This document shows positions 1-9,949 of a stretch of DNA of 64,000 bases, piece by piece; position 1 is the stretch's first letter; every line of letters starts with the position of its first letter. Both the position numbers and the translations under genes were made by a program. The DNA comes from Chloranthus sessilifolius (taxonomy: Eukaryota > Streptophyta > Magnoliopsida > Chloranthales > Chloranthaceae): positions 22,248,394 to 22,312,393 of the forward strand of contig CM037586.1 of the NCBI GenBank assembly GCA_021018995.1, given 5' to 3'. The notes under the pieces are model-generated. The model was not told the DNA's origin, ran no database searches, and saw only the letters and a program-made list of their open reading frames with translations.

Positions 1-73
1 CACTGCACCCTTCCTTTATCAAATGCTCGGCCCTGACTGCCGAGATAAGTGACATGTGCTTCGACCTTTCTCC

Positions 74-403
74 TCAAAATTGGAATGATCTCCTCGTATT
101 GGGTCTAAAGATTACGACCTTATTCTTGCAATCTACCGTCGCACAGTGGGTCGACAACCAATCCATGCCAAGGATCACGTCGAATCCTTGCATGTCTAAC
201 AGAATTAGGTTTGCCGGTAGTTCAAAGACGTCTCCATCCATAACCCTCATGATCACGGAGTTGCACCCCTTCTTGGTATCAACCAATTTCTCAGTAGGAA
301 TAGTCACGGTTAAAACGAAGTCTAACTCCTCTAGGTCGACTTTCATCCTCTTTATGAAGGGAGGGGTAACAAATGAGTGGGTAGACCCCGGGTCTATTAG
401 CAC
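74..403 (-). pseudogene. Retrotransposon aspartic protease (retropepsin-like) domain
   Basis: About 109 residues with the retropepsin-type active-site segment LIDPGSTHSF near the N-terminus and the downstream ILGMDWL motif typical of Ty3/gypsy proteases. In active enzymes the triad is D-S/T-G. Here a Pro sits between D and G, so activity is doubtful. No ATG starts the domain; it would be made as part of a gag-pol polyprotein. It follows gag on the same strand, separated by about 170 bp of AT-rich sequence with no reading frame, which suggests an insertion or decay. Confidence in the family is high; it is not a host gene. Confidence 0.8.
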
Positions 404-577
404 TCGAGCTTCGTATGTCAGGTCGCTTCCCTTCTTATATATTTGTAATGCACCTAATCATACATACACATATATATAATGTATATCATAATACTAGAAT
501 TTATTACAAGCAAGTTCTTTTCTATTTTCTATATGGATGCACCTTCTTTATCTAAAATTTTTAAGAATTGAAATTCT

Positions 578-2008
578 TTATTTAAAAGAAATCTCACCTT
601 GGATCACATCATTTGTGTTGTGAGCCTCTTGAGCTGTGACTGCATAGGCTCTTCCTTGGACAATCGGCTTCCTTGCTTGTATTGGTCGTGGAATAGGAGC
701 TAAAGCCGTCTTCCCTTTGTTCACCTCGGGGCAATCTTTGATCAGGTGGCCCACCTTGCCACATCGAAAGCAACCTTGAGTATCCTGCCTACAGTCAGCT
801 ATTCTATGAGACTTTCCACACTTGACACACGTCTCACGAGGTGTGGAAGAAGCTACTCGCGAGAACCCCTGAGTAACTGTAGCTCCGGTAGTAATAGCAG
901 GGCTCTCATATCTCATTGACCTTCCCAACACAAGCAATGGGAATTTCTGCTGGTTGGTCTGCTGCTCCGGTCTCCCATAGCCTCCTTGGAATGGTGATTT
1001 TTGATTGTTTGGTACAAATCTTAGCTTTTTGTTCACCAGTTCGTAATTCCCCGTTCTACTCTGGTCTGTATTCCACCTTCCTTGCTGCTCCCTCTAGCAG
1101 TACTTATTATTATTTTCTTCTTCTACCACCAAAGTCTTGCTCATGACCTCTCCATAGGTCCTTAGCTGGAATGGCGCTACTCCTCCCCTTACGTCCGGCT
1201 TCAATCCTTGCTGAAACCTCTTCGCTTTCATCATCTCTGTGATAACGTAGTCGAGCGCGAAGCGAGCGAGTCGCATGAACTCCACTCCATATTCTCTCAC
1301 ACTCATTTTCCCTTGAGTAAGCTATAGAAACTGAATCTCCATTTGGTTCCTTACCACTTCCGGGAAGTACTGCTTGTTAAATTTCTCGATGAACTCGTCC
1401 CACGTCCAGGGCATATCTGGGGTCTCTTGAGCCCTAGTCCGTGAAACGGACTTCCACCAAGGCCCAGCCTCCCCGTCTAACATGTAGGCTGCCCAATGGA
1501 CGCTCTCGTCCTCTGTACAAGTGAGCACACTAAACACCTTCTCCATCTCACTTAACCAATTTTTAGCTGCCATAGAGTCTGCCTGTTCTGAAAAGTTAGG
1601 AGGTCTCATCCTCTTAAACTCGGTAAAAGCTGAAGACACTGGCGGTGTCGGAGCCACTGACAGTGTTAGTGGCTGATGCTGCTCATGAGCTGTATGAGCT
1701 GCCAAAGATGCTGCCTGTTGGGCCATAGCAGTCTCCATGGTCTCCATGGTGTGCATCATCCTCTGACGCTCTTCTCTATCCTCATTTCTTTCTCTAACTC
1801 TCTCCTGTTCTCTTTGATCTTGATCCTGATGATCTCGATCCTGATTCTCTCCTTGATCATGGCCCTCTTGACTGCCACTACCTGAAGTACCTCCGTGTCC
1901 CAAAGGTACTCGATTGGTATTCGAGATGAGATCATCTCGACTACACAAATTCCTTTGATGACCGTCCCTGGGTCGGCCTCTTTCTCTAGGGAACATAACG
2001 GTCTGCAC
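578..2008 (-). pseudogene. Ty3/gypsy gag (capsid plus two zinc knuckles), broken frame
   Basis: Gag is read leftward from an ATG at 2008. The N-terminal ~120 residues are Glu/Arg/Gln-rich (many RDR and QEQ repeats). The retrotransposon-gag capsid core follows (FTEFKRMRPPNF, then LSEMEKVF, WWKSV, YFPEVVRNQ), then VEFMRLARFALD. The C-terminal nucleocapsid carries two CCHC-like knuckles, CVKCGKSHRIADC and CFRCGKVGHLIKDC. In-frame stops interrupt it near 1321 and 1094, splitting it into three pieces. Gag forms the virus-like particle that packages the element RNA. Protease lies downstream, so this is the usual gag-pol order of a decayed copy. Confidence 0.85.
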
Positions 2009-2087
2009 GTGAAAGCAAAATTTTCATTAGCAGAGGTCCCTATGTTCTGACAAAAGAATAATTGTCATAATTTTTAAAAGAAAATGT

Positions 2088-2097
2088 TTTGATACCA
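2088..2097 (-). promoter_or_regulatory. Primer binding site (initiator-Met tRNA type)
   Basis: Read on the minus strand this is TGGTATCAAA, four bases inside the LTR end at 2102. Plant Ty3/gypsy elements use TGGTATCAGAGC, complementary to initiator tRNA-Met. The first eight bases match and the rest has drifted. It fixes the element's orientation. Confidence 0.7.
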
Positions 2098-2101
2098 ACT
2101 A

Positions 2102-4665
2102 TGACAGCCCGAATTTCGGCACCCCAAAACCCGTGCCATCAGCACGATCCTCCAGACCGTATCATAAAACTATGCACGGAATATTGGTATAACAAGCAAT
2201 GATAAATAAATAAAGCAAATAATTACATAAAACGAAAAAGTAACATGCCCATCTGGCCCAAACAAAAGACAGTTCTACTTTCATGCCACTGCATGAACAG
2301 ATAACCGATCCGAACCATCGGTGATAAACAGATCACCTCAGATGGTTCGCCAAAAGAAATAAATCAATTTAATTACATTATTTATCAAAAGTAAAGGCTT
2401 GACATACCAAGCCGTACAATCTGCTCTCAAAACTACTCTCTGTCAAAGTACACAGCAGAGTCTCCTAAAAAAGTCCTCGAGAGGAGGTTCCAACTCGTCC
2501 CCAGGCACGTAATTCGAGTCACCCGGATCTACGTCTCCCGAAGCCTCGACTGCTACTAACAAAGGACCTGCGACGTATAGTCTAAAGGGTGAGCTACATC
2601 CTAGCTCAATAGGGAACAACACAATGAACATATAAGTCAAAATCTCACATATATTCCATGATATTCAAGCATGATATGTCTACGCATTTGCTAGAAAATA
2701 GTTTAAAAGATGGTGATTTACATTCAAGTTTACTGGTAATTTGTATATCTTACTTTACTGTTGATTCATCATGAATGACATTGAACAGGCCTAAAGCAAA
2801 ACCTAAATCTTCAACTTAAGTAATCCCCGAGCAATATAGCATCGAGCCCCGATGGAATACCCACTATCATCACCAAAATAGACAGTTGTTATATGTATTC
2901 CCTAGGAATACTATCCAAGCCCCTTCTCAATAGGCGGCGGGGTTAAATCTCATCTCAACATTCCTGAGATGTGTTTACTGTGTACGAATAGACCTTCGCA
3001 CTGGTGTATGGATTGACCGCTGTACCGGTCACGGATATCCTGCCGAGTCAGTCATGGGTATCCTGCCACGTCGGTAGGGTATTCTAATCAAACCTCAAAT
3101 AACAAAAATAACATATGCTTTACATATAGTTGTTTACCGTGTAAAGTACTATCTTATATCAGTTAGGCCTCAATAGTAGTTATTCAATCATATATACATC
3201 CCTGGGATGTCTAATTTACTCGCATCACACTGATGCCTTTATTAGTTTCTCATCCCCTGGGGATGTCTCATTCTCATTTGATTATTTGGTCTCAGTTACT
3301 CGCATCACACAGATGCCTTTATCACATTCTTGGTATCACACACGCACCATTTTCACAAAGATTTACATAGATAAAACATTTTCAATTTGAGTTCTATATC
3401 ACTACATACATGCTCTTGCAATTAAAGTACATGTTCAAGGTGTTCCCTACCTTAGGTCTCTGATGGTCCAAGCATCAAGGTCCCACGCGGCTCCTTGTAC
3501 TCGCTTTCACACGTACCACCTATGGTACATTACAACACATGTAACACATCACTAAAGATGCAATAGAGAAGGTCCTAGACCCTCCATGAATCTCAAAGTC
3601 AAACTAGAAAGTCAAGTAAAACTACCAAAGTCGATTAATCAATTCCCAAAATCGATTAATCAAAACCCAAATCGATCAATCGATTCCCAAAATCGATTAA
3701 TCGAAACCCAAATCGATTAGTCGATTCCCAAAATCGATTAATCGAGATTCAAAATCGATTAATCGATCCCAAATCGATTGATCAAAATCTCTAACATAGT
3801 AAGTCGATTCTCAAATCGAGTGGTCGAAAGTCCGAAATTTATTAGTCAATTTCAAATCGATTAATCGAAATCAGAAATCGATTAATCGATTTCTCAACTT
3901 GATTATTCGATTTCCCAGGTCTTGTTTCTCCAGCCACTGGGGGTACCCAGTCGATTAGTCAATTTCCAAATCGATTAATCGACCTTTCAAATCGATTAAT
4001 CGAAATCAGGCATCCTTGACTTTTCAACTTCTGGGCCAAAATCGATTAATCGAACTTCGATTTCAATTAATCTATTTTGCCAGATTCAGCCCCCTTTCGG
4101 GCTATTCTTCCAAAATCTCTTCCTTTTCTTTTTCCTTCTTTTTTTAAGTCTTTAATCTATCATATTAACTATGCAAGACTGAATTTAACTCATCAATTCT
4201 CTAGGTATTGAAATCTAATACAACTTACCTCAATAAAGCCTTTAAAGGGTTGATTTGTTGGGCTTGATGGCTAGGGTTCCATCTTTTGCTTCAACGATCC
4301 CAACGCATGAATCCAACAATCAATGCTAAATCCTCCTCTTGATTTGCATTAACACCTAGCTTCCATAACTCCTCTTTACTCCCTCTCTCTCTCTTCTTAA
4401 TTCCTTCACCAACCAACACAAAAGGATTTTTAGGGTTATTAAAGCCCTTATATCCTCTCTCCTTCTTGTGTGTTAAACACATACACCAGAGATAGGTGTA
4501 CGTGACCACTAACTCACACTATACACTACCCTTAAGTCATATTGACTTGATATTAGTTCATCACTTCATGAGTCCACTATTTGACCATCACTTAGTCAAC
4601 CCTACGACTAGTCGGGCACGAATCTCGAGGTTAAAGTTTAATGCTCAATTTTTCGAGATATTACA
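2102..4665 (-). repeat. Long terminal repeat, 2564 bp
   Basis: It begins tgacagcccg on the plus strand and ends gatattaca, so it has the TG...CA termini of an LTR. It adjoins the primer binding site on the gag side. No supportable gene lies inside. Notable contents are an array of AATCGATTAATCGA-type units (about 3625-4070), and short repeats of gcatcacactgatgcc (3225-3330). The length is large for gypsy LTRs. Confidence 0.8.
3625..4070 (-). repeat. Array of self-complementary ATCGATTAATCGA-type units
   Basis: Roughly twenty imperfect copies of aaatcgattaatcga, separated by 5-15 variable bases (ccc, cccaaa, tttcc), lie inside the LTR. Each unit is close to a palindrome (TCGATTAATCGA reads the same on both strands). 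Spacing is irregular, so this is not a simple tandem satellite. Function unknown. Confidence 0.75.
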
Positions 4666-4815
4666 GCCTCTCCCTTCATTTACTTCTCCTTCTTTCGCCT
4701 CGGCCCTATCCTCCTCGTCTCCACTGTCTCAACATATCTTTTGTGGTATTTTGTATACAGTGTAATTCTTGCTCGTACGGATCTTTGCGATCACCTCATC
4801 AATGGCTGAATGAGA
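4666..4815. repeat. Diverged duplicate of 8885-9035
   Basis: This segment aligns with 8885-9035 over about 140 bases. Shared blocks include ccttctttcgcctcgg, ccactgtctc, gtggtattttgtat (tatggtattttct in the partner) and tacggatc...cctcatcaa.ggctgaat. The duplicate shows that 4666-9100 contains two copies of a larger unit. The upstream part of this copy was separated by the LTR element inserted at 4665. No reading frame is shared convincingly. Confidence 0.6.
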
Positions 4816-5099
4816 GAGCCATCTCTCTTGACGAAGCCAAAAATTTACAACAAACTATAATTTACACCAAGAGGGAGCCATCTCTCTTCACGAAGCTGGA
4901 AATTTGAAGACCTCGAGACAGATCTCCATCGCAAACTTTATCGTGTCACTCCTTGTCTAGATTTTTCCTAAGCTAATCTTTTATGTAATCACCTTCTTTG
5001 TTAATCTCTATAAATATTAATTTTCATATTAATAGAAATTTTATTTTTGCTTATATTATCCTAAAAGTTACAAATTTGTAAATAGACTAGAACCATTAG

Positions 5100-5340
5100 C
5101 GCACAATTAATTGAAGCGGTGACACTTTAATTAAAATTCAATGACGCTTCGAGTTAGTATCGACTACACATCTAGTTAGAATTGACGACGTGTCCATTTC
5201 AAAGCTATGACGCTTCGATTTCGAAGCGATAACGCTTTGAGCTACAAGCGATAACGCTTCGAGTTAGAGGCGATGGTGCATCTAATTAGAAGCGGTGACG
5301 CTTCCAATTAGAAGCGATGACGCTTCTAATTTAAACGACA
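5100..5340. repeat. GAAGCG-N4-CGCTTC palindrome array, block 1
   Basis: About ten units of roughly 25 bases of the form attaGAAGCGATGACGCTTCgag; the copy at 5311-5326 is a perfect 6+4+6 inverted repeat. Others differ by one or two bases (gaagcggtgacgcttc, aagcgataacgcttcg). Each could form a small hairpin. Related blocks occur at 6350-6565, 7135-7215, 7900-8075, 9175-9900 and 16335-16465. Confidence 0.75.
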
Positions 5341-5491
5341 AAAGCAGAGATTATATTAATTTAAATGACAAAAGCAAAGATTGTATTAATGTATTCATAT
5401 ATTTTTAAAAACAAATAACAAATTCTACAAGACAAAGAAAAGAAAGTATAGGAAAGATGGAGAGACATCAGCAAAGCCGCTTGAGAAGCGA

Positions 5492-5740
5492 TCATTTAAG
5501 GGTAGACGACTCCCCTTTCGGATTGCATCGTACTTCATGCAGCTGCCCCTCAAACTTGATGGAAATGTCTTCAATCACGGCTATATCCACTTCAATCTCA
5601 TCCTTCACCCTTTGAAATCACGTCTTCGTCTCTGGCAGAAGCGCGAGCTGTTGTTCCAGAATATCCGCCTTGAAACATTCAATAATACAATCGAGGAATC
5701 TGAAAGCTTGGATAATCTTGGAGTTAGTTTTTTCTGGCAT
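5492..5740 (-). pseudogene. Degenerate copy of the repeat-borne small coiled-coil ORF
   Basis: Read from the ATG at 5740, this frame matches the intact 71-codon ORF at 7520-7735 along most of its length. The shared pattern is NSKIIQAFR..D, then ILEQQLAL, KDEIEVDIAVIEDIS and FEG. It has one in-frame stop about 41 codons in and a longer C-terminal tail. Conservation of the protein-level pattern in both copies suggests that both descend from a real coding exon. I do not recognise the protein. Flanking sequence (agagacatcagcaaagccgc) is shared with the other copy, so the whole segment was duplicated. Confidence 0.5.
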
Positions 5741-6349
5741 GGTGGAGGGGGTTTGGTTTGGGGATGGAAGGCAAAAGAAAGGATATCGTCAAAAGATTAA
5801 ACTGACAGAGGGCTAAAAGGCATTTTTATTGGGATACGAACAGCCGCTGGAATAATTAATGTTGGATAAGACTAGACGAAAATGTAATACAATCCACAAT
5901 TTTAATCTCCTCAAAATTCGTAATAAATGAATCATTGATTACCGTCAATTTATAAGCGATGATGCTTCAAGAATTATTTTTACTGGGATACGAACAGCCG
6001 TTGCAATAAATTATGTTGAAAAAGACTACGCAAAAAGATAACACAATCCATAATATCAAAGTCCTCGAAATTCGTAATAAACGACAACTCATCTTATTGA
6101 AGCAAGCTACATATCAAGGTTTACTGAGGCACTACTTCAGATAATAAGAAAGACGATGTAACCCATAATGAAGCAACAACGCCCTGAATATTAGTCACTG
6201 GGCCCTAAATATTAGTCACTGGATTTGTTACGGTTGATAAGGCATCGCTATTAATTGGAAATGACTTATTGTTACTATAATGCCATGATTATTTGATGTC
6301 ATATGGTTATTTGAAACAACAAGGCTTTGAGTTATCCCAAAAGTACCAA

Positions 6350-6565
6350 ATTTGAAACAACGACGCTTCGAGTTAGAATCAACGACGCATCGAGTTAGAA
6401 TCTACCATGCAACGATTTCATCACGATGACGCTTCTAGATCGAAGCAATGATGGTTCGAGCTAGAAGCGATGACACTTCGAGCGTAGAAGCGATAACACT
6501 TCGAGATAGAAGCGATGACACTTCGATCTAAAGTGATAACGCTTCGAGCTATAAGCTATGGCACG
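6350..6565. repeat. GAAGCG-N4-CGCTTC palindrome array, block 2
   Basis: About nine diverged units such as agaagcgatgacacttcgag and agaagcgataacacttcgag, in the same style as block 1, with units separated by gatag, gctag or gagcg. A smaller group lies at 7135-7215. Confidence 0.7.
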
Positions 6566-6629
6566 TCTACATGATGCAAGCTAAATATTAAGGCTAGTTG
6601 AGGGTTTTCACGCTTATTTATTTTTTTCT

Positions 6630-6910
6630 GTGTTTTTGGCCCTACGGCTTAGCTAAACGCCGAGCCGAGCCTGCTCAACTCGATTTTAAATTATGTAGCC
6701 CGAACCCGACCCGTTTAGCTCAACGGGCCAGGCCGGGTTTCTAATATTTTTTAACAAAATTTTAAGTTTTTTTTTTTTTCTTAAAGGACCTCAGCTAAAC
6801 AAGCCGGGCCTTAAACTTTGAAGCCCGAATTTGGGCCCGTTTCTTATACAGGCCGGGCTGGGCCCGTTTAATAACTTCCTAAAAAATTAGGCCCGTTGAT
6901 AGCCCTAGAG
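6630..6910. mobile_element. Probable MITE, GC-rich gggcccgt/ccgggc type
   Basis: A locally GC-rich segment in AT-rich DNA, built from short words such as gcccgaacccgacccgtttagc, gggccaggccgggttt and ggcccgttgatagcccta. Similar ends (tagggctgtcaa...gggccgggc) recur at about 60290-60335 and at 62777. This pattern is common in plant hAT-derived MITEs. I could not define exact ends or a target duplication. Confidence 0.4.
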
Positions 6911-7519
6911 GCACTGCCGCTTTAAACAATAAGAAAATATGTGCCCCATAAGGAAGCGAAAGGGCCCTGAATATTAGTCATTGGATTTGTTAGGGACGAT
7001 AAGCCATCAGTTATAATTGAAAAAAAATTATTTTTTACTATAACGCCATGATTATATGATATCTAAATTTTATTTGATGTTATTATTATTTTCCCTTCTC
7101 ATTCAGTGAGGACAGAAGTTCTCGTTTAGCTATAACGCATTGAGTTAGAATCGATAACACTTCGAGTTCGAAGTGATGGCGCTTCAATAGATGGGATGGT
7201 TCGTCTAATTGAAGCGAGTTGAATATTAAGGCTAGCTGAGGTACTGTCGCTTCAAATAATAAGAAAACATGCACCCATAATGAAGTGACAACACTCTGAA
7301 TATTAGTCACTGAGTTTGTTAATGTAAACAAGAAAAGTTGTTCGATGTTCTTCCTCTTCACGAAATCAAATGAGAGAAAGATATTGTATTCATATATTAC
7401 AAAAACAACACACTGTACAAGACCCAAAAATAAAACCTAGGAAAAATCTATAGAGAGACATCAGCAAAGCCGCCTGAGAAGCCATCATTTTGGGTAGATG
7501 ACTTCCCCTTCGGACAACA

Positions 7520-7735
7520 TCATAGTTCGAACGGCCACCCCTCACACTTGGCAGAAATATCTTCAATCGTGGCCACATCCGCTTCAATCTTGTGCATCGC
7601 CCTTTTAAACTGCGCCTTCGTCTGTGCCATAAGTGTGAGTTGCTGCTCCAGAACCTCCGCCCTCTTCTCCCTATGAATCATACGATCAAAAGTTCTGATG
7701 GCTTGGATAAGCTTAGAGTTGGGTTGTTCCGCCAT
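7520..7735 (-). CDS. Small coiled-coil ORF inside a duplicated repeat unit, unknown
   Basis: A 71-codon frame from ATG 7735 to a stop at 7520. The peptide is charged and helical-looking (MAEQPNSKLIQAIRTFDRMI, then EKRAEVLEQQLTLMAQTKAQFKRAMHKI), with heptad-like spacing of Leu/Ile/Met; it ends CEGWPFEL. A diverged copy with a stop lies at 5492-5740. No signal peptide, membrane span or known domain is visible. It lies among GAAGCG palindrome arrays and transposon relics, so it may be a captured exon or a cargo gene of a transposon. Expression is not shown. I do not assign a function. Confidence 0.35.
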   Translation of the reverse strand: MAEQPNSKLIQAIRTFDRMIHREKRAEVLEQQLTLMAQTKAQFKRAMHKIEADVATIEDISAKCEGWPFEL

Positions 7736-7899
7736 GGTGAAGGGTGTTTGGTTTGGAGACGGAAGGCAGAAGAAAGGATATGGTCAAAAGATTAAACCAA
7801 CCTAAGGCTAAAAGGCTTTTTTATGCTTATTTATTTTTATTTTTTTGAGAAAAAATGTATTTTTATTGGGATACGAAATTCATCATAAATGAGAAATGC

Positions 7900-8075
7900 C
7901 GATTACCGTCAAGAAGTGTCATTGCCCTTGATTGAAGTGCAGACGCTTCAAAATATAATAAATGACGCTTTAATGTAGAGGCGATGACGCTACTATTTAG
8001 AGGTGATGACGCTAAAATTGAGAGGCAATAATGTTTCAATTAATATGCTATGAGGGTTCGAGAAATGAAGCGCTG
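7900..8075. repeat. GAAGCG-type palindrome array, block 3 (weak)
   Basis: Diverged units: gaagtgcagacgcttca, aatgacgctttaatgtagaggcgatgacgct, ttagaggtgatgacgct. Only the right arm (gatgacgct) is well kept. Confidence 0.5.
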
Positions 8076-8379
8076 ACATGTAGAACAAATTTCTATTTAA
8101 AGTGCCCTAGGTAACATCAAACAGTGGCGCATTCTTATCGTAATGAGAGAGAGAGAGAGTGGTGGAATACGGAGGGCGCAAAGATTTATGAAATCACTTT
8201 GGCCATAGTGCACTGCACCATAATGACTACAACAGTCTATTTAATGAAATTGCATGATAAATTGCTATTTAAAGGAAATCTTAGTGCTTATTTTTTCATC
8301 TTCTGTTATTCCTCAGCACAAACCGAAATACGTCGTAACTATTTGAAAAGGAGCCATCGGCTAGCGCACTAGCATTTTA

Positions 8380-8830
8380 TCAATTCCTACGATGGTTTGA
8401 TTATCGACATCCCTAACAACAATGAGCTGGCTGTTGTCCCCGATGACGAGCATGTCGTTCCCCCTTCTCCTGAAGAAGTTATCGTCATTCTGGACGATGA
8501 TGACCATCCTGTTACATTCCCGGTGGTGGGAGACCCAGAGCCCCTTCTCTCGGCTCCGAAGCTGTTGCTTCTTCTCTAGGCTCCGCAGTTGGTTCTTCTT
8601 CTTCCGCCTCCACTTCTTCCTCTTCCACCCCAGCCACAACCACTGCTGCCATCTCCAACTTAACTTCCTCATCCACCACCGCCAGTATAACAAACTCTCC
8701 ACATCCACCTACACCTCTACCTCCATTTCTGCCACCATTTCTACCTCCACAGCTACCTCCTCCACCACCGCGTGCGCCACCTCCTTGTCAACGCGTGACC
8801 CATCCCCCACCACCACCTCCAATATTTTCA
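8380..8830 (+). pseudogene. Acidic then proline-rich coding relic, frame broken
   Basis: The first part (8397-8579) reads as an acidic, hydrophobic segment (IDIPNNNELAVVPDDE, EEVIVILDDDDHPV). It stops at 8577-8579, after which the DNA remains Pro-coding in other frames: a PPPLLPLPPQPQPLLP stretch, then PPTPLPPFLPPFLPP and PPPPPRAPPP before 8831. One polypeptide would need at least two frame changes, so this looks like a decayed gene fragment. Low-complexity composition could mimic coding, so confidence is low. Confidence 0.25.
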
Positions 8831-8884
8831 TAAAATGTGGCATCCTCCCCCAACCAATCACCACCATCACCATATCCCCTTCGT

Positions 8885-9035
8885 CGCTCCTCCCTTCAAT
8901 CTCTTTCCTTCTTTCGCCTCGGACTCAGCCTCCTCATCCCCACTGTCTCGACGTATCTTTTATGGTATTTTCTCGATAGGATAATCCTTGTTCCTACGGA
9001 TCCTTGCAATGGCCTCATCAAAGGCTGAATCGGGG
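8885..9035. repeat. Duplicate of 4666-4815
   Basis: Second, better-preserved copy of the segment at 4666-4815. Just inside its end a 19-codon frame begins at ATG 9009 (MASSKAESGSARSSNASEP), but its start codon is not conserved in the other copy, so I do not call it a gene. At 9085-9340 follow short repeats of gtaaagaaagac(g/a)at. Confidence 0.6.
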
Positions 9036-9174
9036 TCCGCTAGATCGTCCAATGCATCAGAACCATGATCAATTTTATCAGACTCATTTACAATAAAGAA
9101 AGACAGTGTAAAGAAAGATAGTATAAAGAAAGACGATATAAATAGTAATAAGCATCATCACAGAAATGGGAAGT

Positions 9175-9900
9175 GACATCGCTTCAACTAAGGCGCGATG
9201 ACGCTTCTACTTAGAAGAGATGATGCTTTGACAATAAGACTCATTTACGATAAAGAAAGACAAAGTAAAGAAAGACAATATAAAGAAAAACAACGTACAG
9301 AAAGACAGTGTAAAGAAAGACGATGTAAAAAAATAATTTTAATTTATGAATGAAATCTTCTATATCCTGATTAGTAAATCTTTTTACTTTCTAAATAGCT
9401 TTGCGTAATAAAAATGAAGCTCCATGAGTATATGAAAATGTCAATCCACAGGAGTGTGTTTACGAAAAGTTAACATTGTCAATGGTTTCAGGTTTAGTCG
9501 TAGGAGCTTCACTCACCTGGGATCTAATAGGTTCACGGGATTAAAAAGAAGCGCCAATGTCGATGCTTCAATGACGAAGCTCTCACGGTTCAAAATTTTA
9601 ACGTCGTTGCTTCCTTCACAATGCGTCGTCGCTTCTCATATGACCGTCGTCGCCTCTGAATGATGGTCACAAAACATAGAAATCAATCCTTAAATCACCG
9701 AGAATGAACACATGAATAGATTACCATAGGCTAGCCACATGAAAACAAATACAGCTCTGGTCAGATAGGCGCAAAGGTAATGTATCGAAGCGTCAGCGCA
9801 TCGAAAAAGAAGTTTGAACTAATCGAAGAGATGCGCCCACGCTTCAGATACGAAGAGATGACGCTTCGAATGTGATGCGTATGCGCTTCCTAACCCAAGC
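9175..9900. repeat. GAAGCG-type palindrome repeats, block 4, and gtaaagaaagac repeats
   Basis: Scattered units: gcgcgatgacgcttc (about 9199), gatgcttcaatgacgaagc (9558), gaagcgtcagcgcatcg (9787), gaagagatgacgcttcg (9861). Between them, 9240-9330 repeats a 17-20 bp gtaaagaaagacaat unit. No gene is supportable in this stretch. Confidence 0.6.
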
Positions 9901-9949
9901 AATTACACTTTTCATGAAATTGAATAAGCGTGACTTGGTGAGACCGCAT

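Larger units (their letters stand above)
1..4665 (-). mobile_element. Ty3/gypsy LTR retrotransposon, 5' part (truncated by window edge)
   Basis: On the minus strand the order is LTR (4665-2102), primer binding site, gag with two CCHC knuckles, then aspartic protease. RT, integrase and the second LTR would lie left of base 1. The LTR ends are TG...CA (TGTAATATCTCG at its 5' end). The 5 bases after it (4666-4670, gcctc) are the expected target-site duplication, which cannot be confirmed without the other end. The gag frame is broken, so the copy is dead. Confidence 0.85.

Noticed and set aside
54-479. A 141-codon plus-strand frame.
   Set aside because: Antisense to the retrotransposon protease; no recognisable protein features.
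404-600. A possible intron between gag and protease of the first gypsy element (AAG/gtgaga ... ataag).
   Set aside because: The candidate acceptors near 425-435 do not restore the protease frame from the gag frame, and there is no pyrimidine tract. AT-rich insertion or decay is simpler.
2443-2640. Small minus-strand frame inside the LTR.
   Set aside because: Lies entirely in LTR sequence, with no similarity or conserved context.
8422-8979. A 185-codon Ser/Thr/Phe-rich frame on the plus strand.
   Set aside because: Low-complexity reading of CCA/CTC-rich DNA; the acidic/proline frames in the same region look more protein-like.
5100-9900. CRISPR-like reading of the regularly repeated GAAGCG units.
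   Set aside because: Units are irregular in spacing and sequence, lie in plant nuclear DNA, and have no cas genes or constant-length spacers.
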